NCBI RefSeq assembly: GCF_001050195.2 | Contig: NZ_DF967965.1 | Coordinates: 3,350,892 to 3,414,891 of the forward strand | From: Anaerolinea thermolimosa | GTDB lineage: Bacteria; Chloroflexota; Anaerolineae; Anaerolineales; Anaerolineaceae | DNA: 64,000 bases | Direction of reading: 5' to 3' | Shown here: positions 8,744-16,524 of the stretch, in pieces | Numbering within the stretch: the first letter of the stretch is position 1 | How the letters are laid out: each line of letters opens with the position of its first letter | The notes under the pieces: model-generated | What the model was told of the DNA's origin: nothing | The model's database searches: none | The model's input: only the letters and a program-made list of their open reading frames with translations | Program-made: the position numbers and the translations under genes

Positions 8744-10483
8744 TCAGCGGTCCTGCAACTGGCGAGCACGAGCCTGAGCCCAGGTGAGGGTTTCACGGGC
8801 AGCGTTGAGGTTTGCCTCGCCCGGGCCGCCGAGCATCAGCGCCAGTTCCTCCAGGCGTTCCGCACCCTCCAGGGGCTTTACCTGGGTCAGCGTGCGCCCC
8901 CCCTTCACCAGCTTGCGCACGCTGAAGTGCTGGTCTCCAAAGGCGGCCAGCTGCGGCAGATGCGTCACACACAGCACGGCATGGCGCCTGCCAAGCATCC
9001 ACAACTTTTCACCTACCACGCCGCCCACCCGGCCGCCAATTCCCTGGTCAATTTCATCGAAGATGAGCGTGGGGATAAAATCGGCCCGGGCAAGCACATT
9101 TTTCAAAGCCAGCATCAGGCGCGAAGTTTCGCCGCCTGAGGCAATCTTTACCAGCGGCTTGAGCCCCTCTCCCGGGTTAGGTGCAATGAGAAATTCCACC
9201 CGGTCACAACCGGTAGCATCGAAAGCCACCCGCTCTCCTCCCGGCCAGGGCAGACCTTCGGGGAGAGGTTCGGTACGGAAGTCCACCGAGAACCGTGCTC
9301 CGGCCATGCTCAGCTCGGCCAGTTCCCGCTCCACACCCTCTTCCAGGCGGTGGGCGGCCTCCTTGCGCTTTTCAGAAAGAGCCAGCGCCGCCCGGCCAAG
9401 CTCTTCCAGCAGGCGGGCTTCTTTTTCCTCCAGTTCGGCAATACGCTCGGTGGCGTGGGCGATTGTCTCCAGCTCTTCGCGGGCCTTTTGAGCAAAAGCC
9501 AGCACCGCCTCGATCGAGCCGCCATACTTCCGCTGGAGCTTGATCAGCAAATCGAGGCGTTCTTCCACCTGAGCCAGCCGCCGTGGGTTAAATTCGATCT
9601 GATCGAGGTACGAGCGTAATTCGTGCGCCAGGTCGCCAGCCAGCTCGGCAATGGTGTCGGCCTGTTCGGTGAGCGATTGCTGGCTTGGATCGATTCGGCT
9701 GATCCCGCTGACCAGTTGAAGCACCTGCCCGGCCAGATCGGTCAGTGCGGGAGCATCGGGCGTGCCTTCGTCAAGCAGAGCGAGAGCCTGCTGTGCGCTG
9801 GACGCCAGGTGCTCGGCATTGGCCAGGCGATCGCGCTCCTGGCGCAGGGCGGTTTCTTCGTCGGGTTTGAGGTGAGCCGCTTCAATTTCCTGCAGCTGAT
9901 AGGTTAACAGGTCGGTGCGGCGTTCGGCATCCTGCTCGGCCAGGCGAAGGCGATGCAACTCACGGCGAACACCCTGCAATTGCCCGTAGATCGATTGATA
10001 CACCTCCAGCTCAGGCTGGCAGGCGGCGAAGCGATCGAGCAGGTGGATATGCTGGCGTACATTCAACAACGAGAGGTGTTCTGACTGGCCGTGAATATCT
10101 ACCAGGTGCGCCCCCAGCTCTCGCACCAGAGCAAGGTTGGCCGCCCGTCCGTTGATGCGCGCCACACTGCGGCCTTCACGCCTGATCTCCCGGCTCAGGG
10201 TGAGCTGATCAAGCTCATCGAGCAACCCTTCACGCTCCAGAAGTTCCTGAACGTCGGCCTGAGTCTCAGGGGTGAGGTGAAAGCTGGCCTCCACCAGGGC
10301 GCGCTCAGCCCCTGCGCGGATCATCGTGACATCCGCTTTACCACCGATCACCGCGGCGATCGCATCCAGAATGATAGACTTGCCCGCCCCCGTTTCACCG
10401 GTAAAGGTGATCAACCCGGGCCGGAAATGCAATTCCAGACGGTCAATGATGGCAAAGTTTTCGATGCGCAGTTCAGTCAACAT
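8744..10483 (-). CDS. recN: DNA repair protein RecN
   Basis: SMC-like ATPase acting early in double-strand break repair. I chose the ATG at 10483 (MLTELRIENFAI), which gives 579 residues and starts just after the previous stop; an ATG 27 nt upstream would overlap that gene and adds residues not seen in the family. Walker A GETGAGKS is at 29-36, followed by a long coiled coil with hinge-like centre (~150-370), and the C-terminal half holds the signature SGGETSRLMLALK and Walker B TLIFDEIDQGIGGRV. All motifs are intact. It sits directly after nadK and a small membrane protein; nadK-recN adjacency is common in bacteria. Confidence 0.96.
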   Translation of the reverse strand: MLTELRIENFAIIDRLELHFRPGLITFTGETGAGKSIILDAIAAVIGGKADVTMIRAGAERALVEASFHLTPETQADVQELLEREGLLDELDQLTLSREIRREGRSVARINGRAANLALVRELGAHLVDIHGQSEHLSLLNVRQHIHLLDRFAACQPELEVYQSIYGQLQGVRRELHRLRLAEQDAERRTDLLTYQLQEIEAAHLKPDEETALRQERDRLANAEHLASSAQQALALLDEGTPDAPALTDLAGQVLQLVSGISRIDPSQQSLTEQADTIAELAGDLAHELRSYLDQIEFNPRRLAQVEERLDLLIKLQRKYGGSIEAVLAFAQKAREELETIAHATERIAELEEKEARLLEELGRAALALSEKRKEAAHRLEEGVERELAELSMAGARFSVDFRTEPLPEGLPWPGGERVAFDATGCDRVEFLIAPNPGEGLKPLVKIASGGETSRLMLALKNVLARADFIPTLIFDEIDQGIGGRVGGVVGEKLWMLGRRHAVLCVTHLPQLAAFGDQHFSVRKLVKGGRTLTQVKPLEGAERLEELALMLGGPGEANLNAARETLTWAQARARQLQDR

Positions 10484-10490
10484 AATCTCG

Positions 10491-11033
10491 TCAACGGATT
10501 TGAATGCCACTCAGCCGGTAGAACGTGGTGCTGGTCACCAGAAAGGCATACAACCCCATCCACAGAAGCCCCCAGAGGCCACCCAGCCCGCCGCCGCCAC
10601 TTAACGCCGCAATCACACCGATCAAATGAAACCCCAGCAGGGGCAATGCTCCAACGGCGGCGCCAACCGCCGCCAGTCTGTAGAGCGCCTGGGAACGGCG
10701 CTTCCCAACCGCCCAGCGCACCGCCTCAGAGATGAACACCCCGACAATCGGCGCGATGAAGATGGTAAAGAAGCCCAGCGCCCCGGCAATGAAGCTCCCG
10801 CCCAGCGAAAGGCCCATGGCCAGGAACAAAGCCACCGGGTAATCGTGCCACAGGGCCGTCTCGAAGGCCTTCTGCTGTCCACGGACACATTCCTTACAGC
10901 GATAACCGGTAGGGGTCAGCACAGCACATTCCGCGCAAATGGGGCGCTCACAGCGCGCACAGCGCAGCATGGTTTCACGGTCGGGGTGACGGTAACAAAA
11001 AAGCGGAGCGGAGTCAGAGGGGGGAATGCTCAT
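10491..11033 (-). CDS. zinc-finger (B-box-like) integral membrane protein
   Basis: 180-residue protein. The N-terminal cytoplasmic segment has a compact Cys/His cluster (C13, H16, C25, C28, C33, C36, then C46, C49) that resembles the B-box-like zinc binding region found at the start of rhomboid-like and other membrane proteins. It is followed by at least three membrane segments at about 67-103, 119-142 and 148-165, with a Gly-rich loop. No protease motif is visible, so I make no enzymatic call. The ATG overlaps the nadK stop (TGATG), and recN follows 7 nt later. Function is unknown; it may be a zinc-dependent membrane adaptor. Confidence 0.8.
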   Translation of the reverse strand: MSIPPSDSAPLFCYRHPDRETMLRCARCERPICAECAVLTPTGYRCKECVRGQQKAFETALWHDYPVALFLAMGLSLGGSFIAGALGFFTIFIAPIVGVFISEAVRWAVGKRRSQALYRLAAVGAAVGALPLLGFHLIGVIAALSGGGGLGGLWGLLWMGLYAFLVTSTTFYRLSGIQIR

Positions 11034-11905
11034 CAGCGGCTACCTGCAGAGGGGTTTTGTTCCATATAGGCGGTAATGTTCCGATAAAAATAACCAGCTT
11101 CTTTGAAGCGCACAAAACGCACCGAAAGCTCACTGGCTTCCACGCGCACTTCATCACCATTGAGCAGAGGGATGGGCGTTTGCCCGTCCACACTCATCAC
11201 GGCTTCATGGTCAGTATAGGTAATAAAGGCCACCTGAGCGCCCTCCGAAAGGATGATGGCGCGATCCATGGTGAGGTGTGGCGCCACCGGGATAATGAGG
11301 ATGTTGCGCAATTCAGGCGGCATGATCGGCCCACCGGCGGCCAGCGCATACGCCGTGGAGCCCGTGGCTGTGGCCGCGATCACCCCATCGGCCACGTAAT
11401 GGGTAAGGGTGTAGCCATCGATGCAGGCCTTCACCCTGATCGGCCTGACGAATTGCCCACGGCACACCACCACATCGTTGATCACCTGCCAGTGCCCAAG
11501 GCTCTTCTCGTTGCGAAAATGCTCCGCGCGCAGCATCATCCGTTCTTCGATGCGGTACTGCCCATCAAGCAGGCGTGTGAGGCCCGCCTGCCACTCCCCC
11601 CGCTGGATTTCGGTCAGGAAGCCGAACCGCCCCAGGTTGATCCCCAGTAGAGGAATCCCCAGAGGGGCGCAAAGATGCCCGGCACGCAGCATGGTGCCAT
11701 CGCCACCCAGGGCAATCATCAGGTCAAATTCGCCCGCTTCCACACGCTCCAGGAGCGGCCGATCGAGGAAGCTCCCCGCCGCCACCTGGCGTACACCCTG
11801 CCCTTTGAGGAAGGACGCGATCTCATGCGCCTGCTCGGGGCCTTCGGGCGTACCAGGATAGGCCAGAATGACAATTCGTTCCAGGGGGACTGCCTGTGTT
11901 TGCAT
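11033..11905 (-). CDS. nadK: NAD kinase
   Basis: Phosphorylates NAD+ at the 2'-hydroxyl to make NADP+. The family motif GGDG is at residues 67-70 (ALGGDGTMLRAG), NDVVV is near 147, and the second conserved segment TATGSTAYALAAGGPIM is near 180-197. The length of 290 is typical. The start at 11905 has no Shine-Dalgarno sequence; instead a perfect TATAAT lies 10 nt upstream, so the mRNA may be nearly leaderless. The stop overlaps the start of the zinc-finger membrane protein, and recN follows, giving an apparent nadK-membrane protein-recN operon. Confidence 0.95.
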   Translation of the reverse strand: MQTQAVPLERIVILAYPGTPEGPEQAHEIASFLKGQGVRQVAAGSFLDRPLLERVEAGEFDLMIALGGDGTMLRAGHLCAPLGIPLLGINLGRFGFLTEIQRGEWQAGLTRLLDGQYRIEERMMLRAEHFRNEKSLGHWQVINDVVVCRGQFVRPIRVKACIDGYTLTHYVADGVIAATATGSTAYALAAGGPIMPPELRNILIIPVAPHLTMDRAIILSEGAQVAFITYTDHEAVMSVDGQTPIPLLNGDEVRVEASELSVRFVRFKEAGYFYRNITAYMEQNPSAGSR

Positions 11906-11915
11906 GATGGAGTTA

Positions 11916-11921
11916 ATTATA
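11916..11921 (-). promoter_or_regulatory. -10 box immediately upstream of nadK
   Basis: Perfect TATAAT on the minus strand ends 10 nt before the nadK ATG. No convincing -35 and no ribosome binding site are visible in between. Confidence 0.45.
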
Positions 11922-11965
11922 CAGGCGAAGCGCCTTCAGCGGGAACATTCACCCGGAACCCCCGG

Positions 11966-11998
11966 AGAAAACAGGGCCGGATGAGCATATCCGGCCCC
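11966..11998 (-). terminator. terminator of the dpp-like operon
   Basis: Nine-bp perfect stem GGGCCGGAT (11974-11982) with ATCCGGCCC (11989-11997) and a 6-nt loop, followed on the minus strand by TGTTTTCT. It lies about 40 nt after the dppF-like stop. Confidence 0.8.
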
Positions 11999-12034
11999 GC
12001 CATATAGCCCGCCCGCTGATGGACAGGGTACGGT

Positions 12035-13060
12035 TCATCCCATGAATTGCTCGGCAAAGTGACAGGCCACCCAGTGCCCCGGGCGTAACTCGCGCTGCTC
12101 TGGCTCCACTGTCGAACATTCAGCCCGCGCGTAGGGGCAACGCGGATGAAAGCGGCAGCCCGAAGGGGGATGGATGGGGTTGGGAATTTCCCCTTCAGGC
12201 ATGGGCATCGTGCGGCGCTCGTGCGGGTTGGGCACCGGTACAGCGGCCATCAACGCCTGGGTGTAGGGGTGCAACGGATGCGCATACACCTCTCGCAGTT
12301 CGCCCACCTCAACCAGCTTGCCCAGGTAGAGGATGCCAATACGGTCGCAAATGTATTTGGCCGTCGCCAGGTCGTGAGTGATGAACAGATAGGTAAGATT
12401 GTATTCGCGCTTCAGCTGAACCATCAAATCCAGCAACAGAGCACGCACCGAAACATCCGCCATGGCGATCGGCTCATCGGCCAGCACCAGCTCTGGATGG
12501 GTTACCAGCGCACGCGCGATGACCACCCGCTGACGCTGCCCGCCAGAAATTTGGTGAGGAAATTTATTGAAAAAGAACTGGGGGGGTGTCAGGCCAACCC
12601 GCTCCATCACTTTCATGGCCGTCTCACGATGCGAATCGGCGGACTCGGGGAAGTGAATCTTGAGGCCCGCCATCACCGCTTCGCCCAGCGACATGCGCGG
12701 GTTGAGCGAGGCCATCGGGTCCTGAAAGATCACCTGCATTCGTGCGCGCAAACGGCGCAGTGATTCGGCATCCAGTGAAGCCAGGTCAATGCCGTCAAAT
12801 AAAACCTGCCCCGCGGTGGGCTTCTCCAGGCCGATCACCAGCCTGCCGATGGTTGACTTTCCGCTACCGCTCTCACCGGCCAGCCCAAAGGCTTCGCCCC
12901 GCCGGATGGTAAAGCTCACCCCATCCACCGCCCGGACGTAATCAACCCGCCCGGCCAGGAACTGGTCGAGAAAACTTTTCTGCACGGGGAAATACTTCTT
13001 CAGTTGATGAACCTCAACCAGATTCTCGGTTTTTTTGGGAGTAGAAAGGACCTCGCTCAT
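12035..13060 (-). CDS. peptide-type ABC transporter ATP-binding protein (DppF/OppF family)
   Basis: One of two ATPases that power the importer. Residues 15-260 are the nucleotide-binding domain: Walker A GESGSGKS at 62-69, signature QISGGQRQRV and Walker B LVLADEP. The C-terminal oligopeptide/dipeptide extension carries CRFHPRCPYARAEC, the usual Cys-rich patch of this subfamily. The stretch after Walker B reads IAMADVSVRA where Escherichia coli members have SALDVSVRA, so the D-loop is slightly unusual. The start overlaps the dppD-like stop by 4 nt (ATGA), and a terminator follows, so this is the last gene of the operon. Substrate cannot be read from the ATPase. Confidence 0.93.
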   Translation of the reverse strand: MSEVLSTPKKTENLVEVHQLKKYFPVQKSFLDQFLAGRVDYVRAVDGVSFTIRRGEAFGLAGESGSGKSTIGRLVIGLEKPTAGQVLFDGIDLASLDAESLRRLRARMQVIFQDPMASLNPRMSLGEAVMAGLKIHFPESADSHRETAMKVMERVGLTPPQFFFNKFPHQISGGQRQRVVIARALVTHPELVLADEPIAMADVSVRALLLDLMVQLKREYNLTYLFITHDLATAKYICDRIGILYLGKLVEVGELREVYAHPLHPYTQALMAAVPVPNPHERRTMPMPEGEIPNPIHPPSGCRFHPRCPYARAECSTVEPEQRELRPGHWVACHFAEQFMG

Positions 13061-14073
13061 TCGGTCACCTCAAGGGTTGGCGATTCTTTTTCGGGGTGAT
13101 CCTGATACAACCAGCATTGCACCCAGTGGCCGGGGGCAACCTCGCGCAATTGAGGTTGAGACTGCGAGCAAAGACCCATCCGGTCGGGGCAGCGGGGATG
13201 AAAACGGCAACCCGAAGGCGGGTGAGTGAGGTTGGGCGGTTCACCCGCCATTTTATAAAGCTCTTCCTGATCATCCAGCTTGATGCTCGGCACCGAACGA
13301 AGCAGTCCGCGGGTGTAGGGGTGCAGGGGATGATCGAAAATCTGGTAAACCGAGCCCATTTCCACCAGATGACCGGCGTACATCACCGCCACCCGATCTG
13401 CAATTTCGGCCACCAGCGCAATATTATGGGTGATCACCAGGATCGATACCCCGTACTGGTCGCGGATCTCGCGCAACTGGTCAACCAGCTTGGCCTCCAC
13501 GATCACATCCAGCGAGGTGGTGGCTTCATCGGCAATGATCAGGTTGGCATTGAGCACCAGCCCCAGCCCGATCATCACCCGCTGGCGCATCCCGCCGGAG
13601 AGCTGATGCGGATAATCGTGGATGCGCCGCTTTTGAATGCCCAGCCTTTCGATGAGGGTGGCCACCCGTTCGAGCACGTTCGCGCGATCCACTTTCTGCT
13701 CATGGACTTCCACCGCTTCCACCAGATGATCTTCCACCCGCTGCACCGGGTTGAGCGAAGTCATCGGATCCTGAAAAATCATGCTGGCCTTGCGCCCGCG
13801 AAAATCACGCAGGCGGCGTTCATCGAATGTGAGAATATCTTCCCCTTCGAAGAGAATCTGACCGCCGGTAATTTCAGCCGGGGGTGCGATCATCCGCAGG
13901 AGCGCCTTACCCAGCGTGCTCTTCCCGCATCCACTTTCACCCACCAGCCCCAGAATTTCGCCGCGGCGGATATCGAAGGAAACATGATCCACCGCGCTCA
14001 CCGGCCCAAGGCGGGTGTGATAGGTCACTGAAAGGTCACGGATTCGAACGAGGATTTCATCACGATCGTTCAT
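13057..14073 (-). CDS. peptide-type ABC transporter ATP-binding protein (DppD/OppD family)
   Basis: Second ATPase of the importer, 338 residues. Walker A GESGCGKST lies near residues 43-51, the signature LSGGMRQRV near 158, and Walker B LIIADEATTSLDV near 175-190. That last motif has Ala where the common form is DEPTT; the catalytic Glu is retained. The C-terminus carries the oligo_HPY extension with CRFHPRCPDRMGLC. It follows dppC with a 2-nt gap and overlaps dppF by 4 nt, which fits coordinated synthesis of the DppD/DppF heterodimer. Confidence 0.93.
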   Translation of the reverse strand: MNDRDEILVRIRDLSVTYHTRLGPVSAVDHVSFDIRRGEILGLVGESGCGKSTLGKALLRMIAPPAEITGGQILFEGEDILTFDERRLRDFRGRKASMIFQDPMTSLNPVQRVEDHLVEAVEVHEQKVDRANVLERVATLIERLGIQKRRIHDYPHQLSGGMRQRVMIGLGLVLNANLIIADEATTSLDVIVEAKLVDQLREIRDQYGVSILVITHNIALVAEIADRVAVMYAGHLVEMGSVYQIFDHPLHPYTRGLLRSVPSIKLDDQEELYKMAGEPPNLTHPPSGCRFHPRCPDRMGLCSQSQPQLREVAPGHWVQCWLYQDHPEKESPTLEVTE

Positions 14074-14075
14074 GG

Positions 14076-15332
14076 CTATAACTCCGCCAGGCGGGGGTTG
14101 AGGATTTCAGAAAGGCTCTCTCCCAGCATTGAGAAGGCCAGCGTCACCAGGGTGACCATCAACCCGGGGAAAGTGATCAACCACCAGGCGCGCTGGAGAT
14201 AATCTTTGCCCCGCGAGAGATCGATCCCCCAGTCGGGGGTGTCGGGGGGCAGGCCCAGCCCCAAAAAGCTCAGACCGGCTTCGGTGAGAATGGCATCGGC
14301 AACATTGACCGAGAAAATAATCACGACCGATGGGATGACGTTGGGGAAAATATACCGCCAGAGAATATCCCACGGGCGTGTGCCCAGGCTGCGCGCCGCT
14401 TCCACATACAATTCCTGCTTCACCGAAAGCGTCTGCCCGCGCACCACCCTGAAGTAGGTGGGAATGTAAAGCACAGCAATGGAAATGATGATGTTGCCAA
14501 TCCCCGGTCCCAGCACCGCCGCAATGGAGATGGCCAGAATCAGGCCGGGGAAGGAATAAAGACTGTCCATGAGCAGGGTCAGCAAACGATCAATGGGGCC
14601 ACTGATGAACCCGCTGACCAGCCCCAGCGGCACACCGATCACAAAGGCAATCACTGCCGAACTGAGCCCCACGATCAGGGCAATGCGTGTGCCCCAGATG
14701 ATGCGCGAAAGGATATCCTGACCGATCTGGTTGGTGCCCAGCACGAAGCCGCGTGTGCGCGCTTCATTGAGACCGCCTTCCAGCACAGTGACGTTGGCAT
14801 ATTTACCTGCCACTGCTTCAAGTTCAGCCGGGGTGGCCACGAAAGCATCCAGCTTACCGGCATCCAGATCGGCCAGGCCTTCTTCCAGGGTGTTGTACCG
14901 GCGCGGGCGCGGTTGATAACGAATGCCCTCGCGCTGTGCCTCTTCGGACTTATTCAACCGGTCAACCGCCTCACGCAGAGCCTGGCTGGCCGCACTGCCC
15001 ACCACAAAGCCGATGCTGTTCGACGAACGCCCGATATCTTTGAGCGATTCCACCCCGCTGCCCTTCTGCACAGCCAGCACAAAGTCGGCGGGCACTTCTC
15101 CAGGAGCCAGCAGGGAAGGCCCCACCTCGGCGCGCGGGTCGTAAGGGGCAAACGCCTGGGGAAACAGCCCCACAATAATCACAAAGAGCAGCAAAATGGC
15201 GCTGATCAGCACAAACCACCAGTCGCCGCCGTACCATTTGCGCGCCAGTAAAAGACGGCGGACAAACCCCGCCTGATCGATATCGATCTGCCACTGGGGC
15301 ACCATCTGAGGTGACTTTTCATCTTGTTGCAT
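14076..15332 (-). CDS. peptide-type ABC permease (DppC family) with inserted extracytoplasmic domain
   Basis: Inner-membrane permease, 418 residues instead of the usual ~290-310. It begins like any DppC: cytoplasmic N-terminus, first membrane helix (39-58) and the FAPYDPRAEV segment. The family then continues directly to the GTDQLGRDVLSR-type motif, but here residues ~78-196 are inserted before LGTNQIGQDILSRI. The insert reads like the middle of a family-3 solute-binding protein: FVLAVQKGSGVESLKDI, then IGFVVGSAASQALREAV, then YNTLEEGLADLDAGKLDAF. Because it lies between helix 1 and the main transmembrane block it should face outside. The EAA-loop region EAARSLGTRPWDILWRYIFPN is intact. The permease should function; the insert may contact substrate or the binding protein. 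Confidence 0.9.
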   Translation of the reverse strand: MQQDEKSPQMVPQWQIDIDQAGFVRRLLLARKWYGGDWWFVLISAILLLFVIIVGLFPQAFAPYDPRAEVGPSLLAPGEVPADFVLAVQKGSGVESLKDIGRSSNSIGFVVGSAASQALREAVDRLNKSEEAQREGIRYQPRPRRYNTLEEGLADLDAGKLDAFVATPAELEAVAGKYANVTVLEGGLNEARTRGFVLGTNQIGQDILSRIIWGTRIALIVGLSSAVIAFVIGVPLGLVSGFISGPIDRLLTLLMDSLYSFPGLILAISIAAVLGPGIGNIIISIAVLYIPTYFRVVRGQTLSVKQELYVEAARSLGTRPWDILWRYIFPNVIPSVVIIFSVNVADAILTEAGLSFLGLGLPPDTPDWGIDLSRGKDYLQRAWWLITFPGLMVTLVTLAFSMLGESLSEILNPRLAEL

Positions 15333-15355
15333 GGTGAATCCTCACTTTCAGGTAC

Positions 15356-16378
15356 CTAGTAGCGGATGCGGGGGTCAATGAATGCATACAACACATCCAT
15401 CACCAGGGTAATCAGCCCCACAAACAGCGCGAAAACGCCAATGGTGGCCTGTACGGCGGTGTAATCGCGCAGCTGGATGCGTTCCACCAGGTAACGCCCC
15501 ATTCCCGGCCAGGAGAAGGTAGTCTCAGTGAGCACCGCCCCCGCCAGAAGGATGGCAAATTCCAGGCCAATGAGGGTCATGATCGGGATGAAGGTATTGC
15601 GCAGGGCATGCCGGTACACCAGCCGCGGCTCTGGCAGGCCGCGCGCGCGTCCCGCAGTGATGAAATCGGATTGCAGCATCTCGATCATATTGATGCGCGT
15701 CAGCCGGATGTATACGCCCGTCAGCGCAAGCCCGAGTGTGACCGAAGGCATCACCAGGTGCGCCAGCGCCGAACCCAGCGCGGGCCAGTTGCCGGTAAGG
15801 ATCGAATCGATCACGTAAAAATTGGTGATCGGCTTAAACGAAGTCAACAGAAGCGTGTTCATCCGCCCGGCCAGCGGAAGGATGGGAAGCCGAACGGAAA
15901 AAATAATCTGGAAAATTAACCCCATAAAAAAGATGGGGATGGAATAAATCACGATACTGAACAATCGAATGGCAAAATCGATGGGCTTCTTACGGTTTTT
16001 GGCCGCAAATGCCCCCAGCAGGATGCCAAACGTGGCCGTAAACAACATGGATGGAATGGTCAATTCCAGCGTGGCTGGCAGCCGCTCCCCCAGCTCATCC
16101 TTGATCGGCCGTTCTCCCTGAGTCAGAGCGGTGCCAAAATCCAGCCGGATCATTTTCCAGAGGAAGTCAAAATACTGCTGATACAGGGGGCGGTTCAATC
16201 CCAGCCGTTCGCGCAGTTCATTTGCCTGTGCCTCGCTGATTTTGGGGCCAAGCTGGGATCGAATGGGGTCTCCCGGCAAAACGCGCATGATGATGAACAC
16301 CATGGTTATCAGGATCAAGACCATGGGGATAGTTAACAGAATGCGGGTGATCAAAAAATTACGCAGAGAAGCGGACAT
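15356..16378 (-). CDS. peptide-type ABC permease (DppB family)
   Basis: 340-residue inner-membrane permease of the importer. The N-terminus (RILLTIPMVLILITMVFII, ~13-31) is the first helix, followed by the family marker VLPGDPIRSQLG and LRERLGLNRPLYQQYF. The EAA-type loop GRARGLPEPRLVYRHALRNTFIP is near residues 243-265, and the C-terminus ends VLYAFIDPRIRY as is usual for DppB. No insertion is seen here, unlike the partner DppC. It is separated from the upstream binding-protein gene by a strong hairpin that would let the binding protein be made in excess, and it is 23 nt upstream of dppC. Confidence 0.94.
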   Translation of the reverse strand: MSASLRNFLITRILLTIPMVLILITMVFIIMRVLPGDPIRSQLGPKISEAQANELRERLGLNRPLYQQYFDFLWKMIRLDFGTALTQGERPIKDELGERLPATLELTIPSMLFTATFGILLGAFAAKNRKKPIDFAIRLFSIVIYSIPIFFMGLIFQIIFSVRLPILPLAGRMNTLLLTSFKPITNFYVIDSILTGNWPALGSALAHLVMPSVTLGLALTGVYIRLTRINMIEMLQSDFITAGRARGLPEPRLVYRHALRNTFIPIMTLIGLEFAILLAGAVLTETTFSWPGMGRYLVERIQLRDYTAVQATIGVFALFVGLITLVMDVLYAFIDPRIRY

Positions 16379-16422
16379 GCAAACGCTCCAGAGAAGATAA
16401 GCCGTTGTCTTCAGGCCACCGG

Positions 16423-16465
16423 AAAAATGGCTGTGGGGGCAAGGTCGCCCTCGCCCCCACAGGGA
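16423..16465 (-). terminator. intra-operon hairpin between binding-protein gene and dppB
   Basis: Perfect 10-bp stem CTGTGGGGGC (16431-16440) with GCCCCCACAG (16453-16462), followed on the minus strand by CCATTTTTCC. It lies about 60 nt after the binding-protein stop and 45 nt before the dppB ATG. It probably acts as a partial terminator or 3'-end stabiliser. Confidence 0.8.
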
Positions 16466-16524
16466 TCAGGCTCATCCGGAAATCGCCTCCCCGACTCGCC
16501 AGGTCGGAGGTTTACAGGCCCGGA

